Part shown: positions 1 to 8,300 of the stretch, one piece after another
Layout: the number at the start of each line of letters is the position of its first letter
How positions within the stretch are numbered: position 1 is the first letter of the stretch
Assembly (NCBI GenBank): GCA_016290695.1
Contig: JAEEUX010000096.1
Span: 1 to 8,679 of the forward strand
From: Oscillospiraceae bacterium
Lineage (GTDB): Bacteria; Bacillota; Clostridia; Oscillospirales; Oscillospiraceae
Direction of reading: 5' to 3'
DNA length: 8,679 bases
Notes under the pieces: generated by a model
Database searches by the model: none
Seen by the model: the letters and a program-made list of their open reading frames with translations, nothing else
Told to the model about the DNA's origin: nothing
Program-made: the position numbers and the translations under genes

Positions 1-199
1 AAAAGCCGCAGACAATGCTTGCGGCATTATCAAGGGTTTTAACGAAGGCTGAGGGCAAATCAGCCCTTCAAAACCGGCATGGGTTCGGCCCTTATCACCT
101 TCGCTCTTCGGCTCCCGCCTCCTTGGTCGGCGCGAGGGGCAGGTGTTTTTGCCGAGGCGAAGCCCCGTCAAAAACAAAAATACAGTTTCTCTGCAGTCT
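1..199. other. Non-coding region with several imperfect hairpins
   Basis: I see no convincing gene here. The region is rich in self-complementarity. One hairpin pairs 5-10 with 20-25. A longer one pairs 35-40 with 70-75, continues as 44-52 with 60-69 around a single bulged base, and has a 7-base loop. Another pairs 145-151 with 169-175 and continues inward to a GAA loop. An alternative long-range helix pairs 99-112 with 151-162, with a small bulge. The region ends in the strong terminator at 200-231. It could be the 3' untranslated end of a gene left of the window, a small structured RNA, or a copy of an interspersed intergenic repeat. The sequence alone does not decide. A 78-codon open frame at 15-251 runs straight through the terminator and has no ribosome binding site, so it is not called. 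Confidence 0.35.
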
Positions 200-231
200 A
201 AAAGCACCGGCCAATGAGCCGGTGCTTTTTT
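200..231 (+). terminator. Strong rho-independent terminator
   Basis: A perfect 12-base-pair stem (200-211 with 218-229) has a 6-base loop and a run of six T residues at 226-231, part of which closes the stem base. The T-run places it on the plus strand, so it ends a rightward transcript that begins left of the window or within the structured region 1-199. The A-run at the 5' foot could also allow some leftward termination. It insulates the transporter gene that follows. Confidence 0.85.
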
Positions 232-242
232 CAAAGACCACC

Positions 243-257
243 CTGTTTTAAAAACAG
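243..257. repeat. Short palindrome upstream of the transporter promoter
   Basis: This is a perfect inverted repeat with 7-base arms around a single central A (ctgtttt-a-aaaacag). It lies about 40 bases upstream of the -35 element, in an AT-rich stretch. It could be an operator or simply chance in AT-rich DNA. No regulator gene lies next to it in this window. Confidence 0.25.
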
Positions 258-297
258 AATTAATTAAATTCGCAATAGATACCCTGCGTTTTTTATA

Positions 298-326
298 TTG
301 CCAAAAATGCCGTATTAGTATATAAT
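298..326 (+). promoter_or_regulatory. Sigma-A-type promoter of the MFS gene
   Basis: The -35 box TTGCCA (298-303) and a consensus -10 box TATAAT (321-326) are separated by exactly 17 bases. Transcription should start near 333, leaving a leader of about 40 bases before the ATG at 374. The -35 box overlaps the right arm of an imperfect inverted repeat (286-293 with 303-310, one G-U pair) that could bind a regulator, though this is weak. The only ribosome binding site candidate, GAGGG at 357-361, stands 12 bases from the start codon, which is longer than usual and may lower translation. Confidence 0.7.
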
Positions 327-373
327 TTTAATTCGTGATAACTCGATTATTTGAAAGAGGGTAAATCTACATA

Positions 374-1633
374 ATGAAAAACCGCAAAATGCTTCGCTGG
401 ACCATCCTTATCATCGCGATGTTCCAGATGCCCGCGCTTGCAGTTTCCCCGGCGATTTCGGGAATAATCGCCCATTTCGGGCTCGACCCGAACCTTGACC
501 TCGAGCGCGTGCAGACGGCCTTACAGTTCCCAAACCTCATCTCCCCCTTTGTTTCCATCCTCGCTTCCATCATCATCGCCAAAGCCGGCGGCAGGATAGC
601 GAAAAAAAGCGTTATCATCACGGGTCTTGCCTGCATCCTCATCACCGCCACGGGCATTACTCTCTTTAACGGCGAGTTCTGGATGCTGTACCTCTGGGGC
701 GCCTTCACGGGCATCTCCGTGGGTCTTTTCATTCCCACCACAGCCAGCCTTATGATGGACTCCTTCGAGAGAGAGGAAGTCCGCATGATCACGGGCCAGC
801 AGACCTCGTTTATCAATATCGGCAGCATAATCATGAGCATACTCGGCGGCCTTCTGGCCGACCTTGTCTGGTTCGGCGGATACCTCACCTTCTATTTCGC
901 CGTTCCCATCATCATAATGTGTCTAATTTACCTTCCTGGCAAAAAGCTCGCCGAGGCGGCCGCGGCGGAAAAATATAGTGCCGAGGGCACTGACAAGGGC
1001 AAATTCAACCCCAACGTGGCATTTTACGGCGTTATTATTTTCTTCTTTATGATGACCTACAGCGTTTGTGGCAGCAATCTTTCCAGTTACGTTATAGACC
1101 AGCTTCATATAGGCAAAGCAAGCATCGTCGGCTACATAACCGCCGTGCAGATGCTCGGCGGAATGTGCAGCGGTCTTCTCTTCGGCAAGCTTTCAGCGAA
1201 GCTCAAGGACTATATGATCCCGCTCGGCTTCCTCATGCTCTTAGTTGGTTTCTCCATCCTCGCCTGCGCGCGTTTCGCCGCGCCTGCGGACGCTTCCGGT
1301 TCCGCTTTCCCCGCGCTCGCGGTCATTTTCGTCGGTGCGTTCATCTCCGGCAGCTCGATAAGCATGGTCATGCCGCAGTGCAATTTCTCCATTTCGCTCT
1401 ATGTAAACTCCAAAACCTCGACCTTTGCCAACGCCATATCCTCCAGCATCGCTCCGAGTCTCGGCGGTTTCCTCTCGCCGAAGGTCTTCACCAACCTAAC
1501 CTCTGCCCTTTTCGGCGCTTCAATAAGCTCCCGTTACTTCTTCCTCGCCGCTTTTGCGGCGGTCGTTTCGCTCCTGCTCGTCGTTATCATGACCCTTCGC
1601 AAAAAAGGCGGAAAAGCAAAGGGCTGGGACTAA
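374..1633 (+). CDS. Major facilitator superfamily transporter (12 TM), substrate unknown
   Basis: This is an inner-membrane secondary transporter of 419 residues, the usual length for the family. Hydrophobic segments fit twelve helices in a 6+6 plan: about 9-33, 52-72, 78-97, 102-126, 140-160, 166-187, then 217-240, 250-272, 280-300, 311-334, 347-367 and 386-407. A charged cytoplasmic loop (190-215) separates the halves. The helix 2-3 loop carries a weakened motif A (AGGRIAKK, 71-78), and helices 8-9 carry its counterpart (GKLSAKLKD, 271-279). A D-x-F-x-R stretch follows helix 4 (129-133). The start at 374 is the first Met after the promoter, with GAGGG upstream at slightly long spacing. The gene is monocistronic, with a terminator right after the stop. 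Codons favour C-ending forms (ATC, TTC, CTC) more than the leftward genes do, judged by eye. Nothing nearby points to a substrate, and a role linked to c-di-GMP is not indicated. Confidence 0.85.
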   Translation: MKNRKMLRWTILIIAMFQMPALAVSPAISGIIAHFGLDPNLDLERVQTALQFPNLISPFVSILASIIIAKAGGRIAKKSVIITGLACILITATGITLFNGEFWMLYLWGAFTGISVGLFIPTTASLMMDSFEREEVRMITGQQTSFINIGSIIMSILGGLLADLVWFGGYLTFYFAVPIIIMCLIYLPGKKLAEAAAAEKYSAEGTDKGKFNPNVAFYGVIIFFFMMTYSVCGSNLSSYVIDQLHIGKASIVGYITAVQMLGGMCSGLLFGKLSAKLKDYMIPLGFLMLLVGFSILACARFAAPADASGSAFPALAVIFVGAFISGSSISMVMPQCNFSISLYVNSKTSTFANAISSSIAPSLGGFLSPKVFTNLTSALFGASISSRYFFLAAFAAVVSLLLVVIMTLRKKGGKAKGWD

Positions 1634-1654
1634 TACTGATATCCAATAAAAACG

Positions 1655-1690
1655 CCCCCGGGACGCTCAGATTTCAGAGCATCCCGGGGG
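1655..1690. terminator. Shared bidirectional terminator between convergent genes
   Basis: A 14-base stem (1655-1668 with 1677-1690) has an 8-base loop and lies 21 bases after the transporter stop and 27 bases after the stop of the leftward gene. On the leftward transcript every position pairs, with a G-U at the 1664/1681 pair, and five T residues follow (1652-1648). On the rightward transcript the same position is a C-A mismatch and the T-run is interrupted (tattgtttta). It should therefore terminate both transcripts, more tightly the leftward one. Confidence 0.85.
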
Positions 1691-1717
1691 TATTGTTTTA
1701 TCGCATATTCCACTGTT

Positions 1718-4700
1718 TCAGTTCGGAAAAGCCGCACAGCAGTTTTTCCCCATTTTCTTAGCCTCTCTAAGCGCGGCACGGGCGTTATCCAGAAGAAAAT
1801 CCACGCTTGTATCCTCGTTTCTCAGCCCGACCGCACCGACACAGCACTGCACCGAACCTACGTCGACTATATCTATCTCGGAAAGCGCACTTATTACCGC
1901 TCTTGCCTTTTTCATAACGCATTCCATAGACATCGCATTGCGCATATAAACAAGAAACTGATCGTCCTTGTAGCGGGCAACAATATCATCCTTTCGGAAT
2001 AGCTTTTTAAGCGTGAGAGCCACCTTTCCGAGCAGGATATCTCCCGCTACTCTTCCGAGCGTTTCGTTTACGAAGCCGAAGCCGTCAAGGTCCAGAATAA
2101 GCAAGGCGTCAAAGCCGTCTTTCGGGCGTTCTTTAAGATGATTCTGTATGATGCCGGCCGCGGATTCTCCCGTTAGAATTCTGGTGACGCGATCCTTCTC
2201 TTCAACAGGAGCGGTCTGATCCTTTGCGTTTATAAGTTTCGCGTTTTGTATCGGCCCGACTAACTGCGCTATCTTATTGTCGCCGCCTGTGAGTTTCAAG
2301 CCCTCAACGCGGCTGACGTTTTTATTTTCTGCGCCGCTGAGAACTCTAATCGCTGTAATATCATACATTACGCGTTGAACGAGCCCGGAGTCCTCCACAA
2401 ATGGAACCGGGTAGAGGACCTCCATGATCCAGGTTTTCTCTCCCGAAACGCGCTCAACCTCATGCTCGTAGCTGACCTTCTGTACGGTGTCGAAAGCATA
2501 CTGAACAGCCTCGTCGAATTCCATATCTCCGTCGCCGGAGCTGCGCTCCTGAACGAAAAGCTTTTCATCCGAATAACCAAGCATCGAAACAGAAGCCATA
2601 TTATAACGGATTAGCTTGAGCCCGTTTTTTTCCTTTTTATAGAGCATCATGCCGCATAGAAGCTCATCATAGAGGCAATTGAGCAGCATGCTGTGCATTT
2701 CCAAATCGCCATTTTGCTTTTCTTCAAGCTCAGTGCGTTCGGCGTCCATAATAATCGCGCTTACCAGCGTATCGGCGCCGCCCGAAATCATCTCTCCGAT
2801 GAATTGGACGCGCGTCCAGCCGCCCTCCTTGCGTTTATGGCGGAAGTGCGTGCTGAAGTTTCCCGCCTTGTTCTCCTTAAGGTGCATAAACTCATTCTGC
2901 AGGCGCAGGCGGTCGTCCGGATGGACGGGCGTGAGTACGTCCTTTTCGATCATATCGCCGTATTCCTTAACGGAATATCCAAACATTTGGGCGGTTCTCT
3001 GATTGAAGCTTACGGTGTTATGTTCGCCGTTATGCACTATAGTCACCATTCCACCGGGGACGTTGTTCGTGAGGACGGAATAAGCCTCCACCAGCTTTTC
3101 ATCCTTGTTTTTCGCGAGTCTCTGCTCGGTAATGTCCTCTATGAGAAGGTATATGACGTGGTGGTTCTTATTTGAGGAAAGGCAGCGGGCGCGAACGTGA
3201 AGCCAAAGCGGTTTTTCCGTTGTATTGCTTTTCCGTTTTATTTCACATTCGACCTCTTCTCCGGTTTTTACCGTCTCGAAGAGTATGGAAATGAAATCGT
3301 CTCTCGTATCGTCGCTTATATTGATGAAGTGTATTTCACTGTCTCCGAAATAATCCTCGCTGTTCGTCTTCATTATTTTGAAATAACGGTCGTTGGCTCG
3401 TATAAGCTCAAGGCGGTTTCCATCGAACTCCACTATCGCCGCGCCTCCGATGAAGCTGTCAAACAGGAGCGTCGACTGAACTGAGGAATCAAGGAAATCC
3501 ATAATATTCCTTGTTTCCGCAGCGTTCGCCCCGCTGTGGTGCACAAGAGGGGCGTTATTTTTAAGAAGTGAGCGGAAGCTTTCCGGGAGCATGGGCTTGG
3601 CAAAGAAATAACCCTGCATGAGCTTGCAGCCTATGCTTTTCAGGTAATCTGCCTGTTGTCTCGTTTCGACACCCTCGGCTATTACCTCCATCTGCATCGA
3701 ATGAGCCATTCTTACAACGGAGCTGAGGATGTTTCCGCCGCGAGAGCTGTTGCCCCGGCTGATAAAACGCATATCGAGCTTAACCGTATCTACCGGAACG
3801 TCCTTCAGGAAGTTCAGCGAGGAGTAGCCAGTACCGAAGTCATCCATTTCTACTGTGAAGCCGTCTTTTTTAAACTCCTCGACGACCTTGATTATCTGCT
3901 CGGAGTCTTCGATATAAGCAGACTCGGTAATCTCTATATGCAGCATTTCGGGAGAAATATCGTAATAAGAGATAATTTTCCTTATCCGGCTGCAAAGCAG
4001 AGGGTTATAGATATCCTTTCTGGAGATATTAACTGATATCGGGGAAATGTTTATCCCCTCGTCCTGCCACTGGCGCAGAAGCGTACAAATCTTGTGCAGA
4101 ACGAATTCGTCAAGCTGGCGTATGGCGCCGTTTCTTTCAAATATGGGGATGAACTGGTCAGGCTGAACGAGCCCCTTTGTCGGGTGGTTCCAGCGGACGA
4201 GAGCTTCGGCGCCGCTGAGTTCGCCTGTATAATAGTTAACCTGCGGCTGGAAATACACCTCAAACTCTTCGTTGCCGATTGCGTCCTTCATTTCGCGGAT
4301 AAGCTTCTGTTCCTCTATAAGGATCTCAAGCATCGTGCCGTTATAGTACGCATAGTATTCCTCGAAGCTGTCTTTCAGCGTTTTAAGAGCGAGATACGCC
4401 CTGTCGCACATGAGGTTAACGTCAAGTCGGGGGTTATCAATCTCAAAAATACCGAAGCGGGGAACGAATTCGTAATCCGGGAAGTTTTCGGCAATATAGC
4501 CTCGTATCATGCTGAACAGGCCTTCAAGGTCGAGTCCGTCCTTCTCGCAGCACATTACGAAGTGGTCTGCCTCCCAGCGTCCGTAGGTGAGGATATGCTT
4601 CATGCCGTTGATTTTGGTTCTGTACATCTCGCCTATTTTGCTGAGATAATTATCTCCGCTCACAGTTCCATAAGCGTCGTTATAAAGCTTGAAATGGTCT

Positions 4701-5251
4701 ACGTCCCAGCGAATGATAATATATCTTTTCTCCGGGTGCAGCAGAAGCTTTTCCGAAGTAACGCTGCAAAACTGGCCCTTCGTGTAAATGCCCGTTTTGG
4801 CGTCTATCTCAAAAAAGCGGAGAAGCTTCATACGGTAGCGGTTTTCCTCAACCGTTCTAAGAGCTTCCGTTCGCGTGATAATGTTAAGCACCCTGCGCCG
4901 GACTATGCTCGGAATAAAGGGCTTAATGATGAAATCGTCTGCGCCGAGCTCAAGTGCCATAATCTGGCTCTCCACTTTTTCCTTATCCGCAGAGATTATG
5001 ATGGGAACCGGAAGCAGCGTTTCATCCTCGCGCATTATTTTGAGAACCTCGTATCCGTCTACGCCGGGAAGAGAAAGAGCGATTATCATAACACAGATTC
5101 GGTCGTTTTCCCTGCGAAGAAGCTCAAGCGCCTCTTCCCCATTCTGTGCTTCCAAAACAGCATAGTCGGAATCAAAAATATCTCTCAGAATAATTCTGTT
5201 TGAGGCAACGTCGTCAACGATCAAGACGCATTTTTTATAAAGATCTTTCAT
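1718..5251 (-). CDS. REC-GGDEF-EAL-PAS3-GGDEF protein, probable c-di-GMP phosphodiesterase
   Basis: This soluble 1177-residue protein probably hydrolyses c-di-GMP to pGpG. Residues 1-125 are a receiver domain with acidic pair D13/D14, S87 and K110, but alanine (A58) at the phosphorylation site. Residues 135-300 are a GGDEF domain with an intact DVDHF metal motif (183-187), but EADHF (227-231) at the signature. Residues 318-562 are an EAL domain with the full catalytic set: E349 of EAL, N408, E440, D470/D471, K491, D493, E526 and Q546. Three PAS-like segments follow (about 590-710, 722-838, 850-970). A C-terminal GGDEF domain (1020-1177) has signature KDDQF (1095-1099) and keeps an RxxD site (1086-1089). 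No membrane helix is seen. The first Met has AGGAG six bases upstream, and the next Met is at residue 55. It follows the membrane cyclase gene by 91 bases, and the two are probably co-transcribed at least in part. The domain calls are firm; net phosphodiesterase activity is inferred. Confidence 0.92.
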   Translation of the reverse strand: MKDLYKKCVLIVDDVASNRIILRDIFDSDYAVLEAQNGEEALELLRRENDRICVMIIALSLPGVDGYEVLKIMREDETLLPVPIIISADKEKVESQIMALELGADDFIIKPFIPSIVRRRVLNIITRTEALRTVEENRYRMKLLRFFEIDAKTGIYTKGQFCSVTSEKLLLHPEKRYIIIRWDVDHFKLYNDAYGTVSGDNYLSKIGEMYRTKINGMKHILTYGRWEADHFVMCCEKDGLDLEGLFSMIRGYIAENFPDYEFVPRFGIFEIDNPRLDVNLMCDRAYLALKTLKDSFEEYYAYYNGTMLEILIEEQKLIREMKDAIGNEEFEVYFQPQVNYYTGELSGAEALVRWNHPTKGLVQPDQFIPIFERNGAIRQLDEFVLHKICTLLRQWQDEGINISPISVNISRKDIYNPLLCSRIRKIISYYDISPEMLHIEITESAYIEDSEQIIKVVEEFKKDGFTVEMDDFGTGYSSLNFLKDVPVDTVKLDMRFISRGNSSRGGNILSSVVRMAHSMQMEVIAEGVETRQQADYLKSIGCKLMQGYFFAKPMLPESFRSLLKNNAPLVHHSGANAAETRNIMDFLDSSVQSTLLFDSFIGGAAIVEFDGNRLELIRANDRYFKIMKTNSEDYFGDSEIHFINISDDTRDDFISILFETVKTGEEVECEIKRKSNTTEKPLWLHVRARCLSSNKNHHVIYLLIEDITEQRLAKNKDEKLVEAYSVLTNNVPGGMVTIVHNGEHNTVSFNQRTAQMFGYSVKEYGDMIEKDVLTPVHPDDRLRLQNEFMHLKENKAGNFSTHFRHKRKEGGWTRVQFIGEMISGGADTLVSAIIMDAERTELEEKQNGDLEMHSMLLNCLYDELLCGMMLYKKEKNGLKLIRYNMASVSMLGYSDEKLFVQERSSGDGDMEFDEAVQYAFDTVQKVSYEHEVERVSGEKTWIMEVLYPVPFVEDSGLVQRVMYDITAIRVLSGAENKNVSRVEGLKLTGGDNKIAQLVGPIQNAKLINAKDQTAPVEEKDRVTRILTGESAAGIIQNHLKERPKDGFDALLILDLDGFGFVNETLGRVAGDILLGKVALTLKKLFRKDDIVARYKDDQFLVYMRNAMSMECVMKKARAVISALSEIDIVDVGSVQCCVGAVGLRNEDTSVDFLLDNARAALREAKKMGKNCCAAFPN

Positions 5252-5257
5252 ACCGTT

Positions 5258-5262
5258 CTCCT
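5258..5262 (-). promoter_or_regulatory. Ribosome binding site of the EAL protein
   Basis: AGGAG on the minus strand lies six bases before the ATG at 5251-5249 and fixes that start. I see no clear -35/-10 pair in the 91-base gap upstream, so the gene probably depends on transcription entering from the membrane cyclase gene or on a weak promoter I cannot recognise. Confidence 0.75.
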
Positions 5263-5309
5263 ATTCTTGAACGATCACATTCCGCAGCACCGTCATCGGC
5301 AGCGCCGCG

Positions 5310-5344
5310 AAAAACAGCCTGACAGCCCGGGGATACGCCAGGCT
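5310..5344 (-). terminator. Possible intrinsic terminator or attenuating hairpin between the two c-di-GMP genes
   Basis: On the leftward transcript a 9-base-pair stem, including two G-U pairs (5336-5344 with 5316-5324), begins inside the stop codon of the cyclase gene. Its loop is 11 bases. One G and five T residues (5314-5310) follow. The stem is weaker than the other two terminators in the window, so partial read-through into the downstream phosphodiesterase gene is likely. It could also serve as a 3'-end stabilising hairpin. Confidence 0.45.
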
Positions 5345-8300
5345 ATATATTTCTTGCGTTTTCAAACACAGCCTCAACGGGTATAGCCTTTGAAAAACAG
5401 CTTCCGCCCGCATAACTGCACCCGCATTTCGCGAGGAAATCAGCCTGCGGCTTATGGTTTACTCCGTCCGCCGCAATCTCAATCCCGTACTCTGCGGCGG
5501 CAGAGCATATTGCCTTTATTCGAGAAATCGCATCGTCCTTGATGTTGGCACCAACGAAAAACGACGCATCCAGCTTAATGCATTTAGGTTTAAGCTCTGC
5601 GAACTCCGAAACGTGAGCCTCTTGCCCGGTATAGCAGCTTATCAGGAAATCGATGCCGTTGGCGTTCAGGATGGGCACAAGCTGTTCGAGCCTTTCAAAG
5701 TATTTATGCACTTCTTGCGCCTTCACCTCAACGCTTATAAACTCCTTTGGAGCGCCGTATTTAAGGATAATCGAGGCAGCACGGTTTATATAGGAGTCTA
5801 TATCAATAACCGCGGGAGAAAAAGCACATCTTATCTTGTGAAGCTTGAGCCCGTTGTCTCTGAGATATGTCAAATCGCCGCATACTCTTTCGAGAGCGTA
5901 AAGAGAAAGCTCGCAGAATATATCCGTTCTCCGTTCAGGCTGGATATATTCGCTCGGAAAATCAATTTTCTCGCCGTCCATCTGGCATTGCAGAACGGCG
6001 GCATAGCTATTCAGGGTCCCGTCGCTCAGAGAATAATACGGAGCAAGCATAAGCTTGAAATGACCATACTCTATCAGGCCGTCGATGCGCTCGGAAAGCT
6101 GCTTTTTCAAGTTCATTTCTTTTTCATGCGCGGCGTCAAAGCTGACAACATACGTATTATTCCTGTTGTCAATAGCCTCGTCAAGCGCGTACTCCGCCTT
6201 TTCGAGCATTTGAGCAAAGTCCTCAGAACTGTCGTCGCAGTTATAAATACCGGCCCTGATTTCAGCGGGGCATACTCTGTTCATCACATGAACTCCGCCG
6301 TCAATTCCGGCAAGCCAGTCTCCCACTCTGCGGAACACCGGTTTCCCCTCGACGCGCCGTAAGAGCGCGAAGAATTTCGCGCCGGGAACGGCCGCGAGCA
6401 TCTCGTTTTCATCAAGGCTCCAGTTTATCATCCAGCTTATATACTTGAGAAGCATATCCGCCACGTGGCTTCCGAAGTATGAATTAAGGTAAGCCATATT
6501 GCTGATTTTAACGCAGACGATGGCATATGGCGTCTTATCCTTTTTCAGGTGCTTATCGTATTCCTCAGCGAATTTTACAAGCGTCGGCATTCCGCTTATC
6601 TTGTCCTCATACGCGATGCTTTTCAGTCGCTTCCATTTTCCCCGTTTCAGGCGGTTTATTCCGATCAGTGCCAAAAAGATAAAGGCTATTACCGCGCAAA
6701 AAGCGCTGAGGGTAATAAAGAGGAATTTGTTGGCATACCTGTTTATCTCGTCAAGCTTGACGTAGAAAAAGAACATCTTGCCGTTTTGCAGCAGATTCTG
6801 ATAGTATCCTTCGTATCTGACCCCGTTATAAACGAAATTCAGGAAGCCCGGCTCGGAATTGAGGAAATCAAGACGAATCTTATCCAGCGTGTCGTATTCC
6901 CTGACATCAAGCTCATCAAGGAAGCTGAAAACGTTATCCTCTAAGAAGCAGTTGCTGTGCTTATATTCTATCGTTCCGTCCGAAGAGCAAATGGCAACAG
7001 AGGCGTTCTCCATAGGTTCTTTTCCAAGAAGGATGTTTGAAATATCCGAATCAAAATATAGTGCCGCGATAATGTTAATATTATATCTGTCAAAAACCAT
7101 GTTTTCCGTATGATGGAGGACGGCAAAGCAGTTCTGGTGTTTCCCGTCGGGGAAATTAATATAGCAGTATTCGGCTTCGGGGTTGTCCGCAATATACTCC
7201 GTAAGAAGGAAAAGATTTCTCATGCTCTTCGGCGCATGCCATGACATAGAATCATCAAGCATGGCGATATAAGTGCAGCCGAGGGCGTTTTCAAAGCTTT
7301 CGAGAAAAGCAAGCTTATTCATGTAATCGGCATGGTCTCCTATGAACGCGATGCTCTTCTCAACGGTATGAAGCTGCTCCTGACACGTGTACAGCTTTGA
7401 GTTTGTTTCATCAAGGGTTGATTCTGCCATATTCACAAGATAATTCGAGCCCTCGTTGATAGTAAGCTCGTCAAGAGTGTCAAAATACGCCAGAATAAGG
7501 AAAATAAAGCTTGCTGCCGCTACAAGAATGAGTGTTCCGATAAAGAGCTCAATTCTGTATGCGCCGAACAGCCCGGTTTTCTTATGTTTTACAGCCGAGC
7601 CAATGAACGGGATAGAGTTATTATATATCTCGCAGCCGCCCTTGCCGTTTTCCTTGACGAAATAAAGCGTCTGGTCGGCTTTTTCAAACAGTTCGGGATG
7701 TGTAGCGGCATGCTGCGGGTAGAGGGAAACGCCGATACTGCACGAAAAATTCGGAATTTCTTCCACCATTTTAGAGGTCAGTATTATTTTTTCGCCGTAT
7801 CGCTTCGCCGTTTGCTCCGTGTCTCCATCCTCAAACGGAACGTAGGCTACGAATTCATCTCCGCCGAAGCGCCCGATTATCGCTTTAGGCGGAAGAATAG
7901 CAGTCATCCAGTCTGCCGTCTTTTTTAGCATGGCGTCGCCCATTGTATGCCCGAATCTATCATTTATGGATTTAAAATTGTCTATATCGAGCATATAAAA
8001 AGCGCCGCGCGCGTTTTCCTCCGAAAGCGCCCTTTTTACAGCCTTGTCAAAGGCATTTCTGTTCAAAAGATGCGTCAGCGGGTCATGCTCGGCGTTGAAG
8101 CTCATGCTCTCGTTGGGTTTATCGGAGTCCTCGCTCTGCTCTATTATGCCGCGGCACTTTCCGTTCACCGGAGAAAGGAGCGTAACCTGATACAGCACAG
8201 GCACGCGCTCCTCCGTTATGTTCATAAGGAACTCAGAATAGAGCGTAGAGCCGTTTTCCGCGAAATGCTTCTTAATCGCCGAAAGAGACAGAGTTTCTCT

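Noticed and set aside
15..251. 78-codon plus-strand open frame in the left non-coding region
   Set aside because: It runs through the full terminator stem and T-run at 200-231, has no ribosome binding site, and its low-complexity peptide matches nothing I know.
1..373. c-di-GMP riboswitch upstream of the transporter (GGGCAAA seen at 53-59)
   Set aside because: The paired-helix core and the second conserved loop expected of GEMM-type riboswitches are missing, and a strong terminator plus a new promoter separate this from the transporter. I also see none upstream of the cyclase at 8481-8679.
1066..1761. 231-codon plus-strand frame overlapping the transporter and the shared terminator
   Set aside because: It is out of frame with a clear 12-helix transporter, reads through the terminator, and has an Arg/His-rich composition typical of a shifted frame.
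4094..5203. 369-codon open frame antisense to the REC-GGDEF-EAL gene, as a possible overlapping gene
   Set aside because: The opposite strand encodes a protein with precise family motifs over the same bases. The antisense frame has no ribosome binding site or recognisable domain and is explained by codon bias.
5346..6098. Active phosphodiesterase in the C-terminal EAL-like domain of the membrane protein
   Set aside because: The EAL glutamate, the conserved Asn, the DDFGTG loop and the AEG glutamate are all replaced, so catalysis is not credible.
5454..6362. 302-codon open frame antisense to the pseudo-EAL region of the membrane protein
   Set aside because: This is the same situation: it is a shadow of a real gene with intact GGDEF-EAL-like structure, without start signals of its own.
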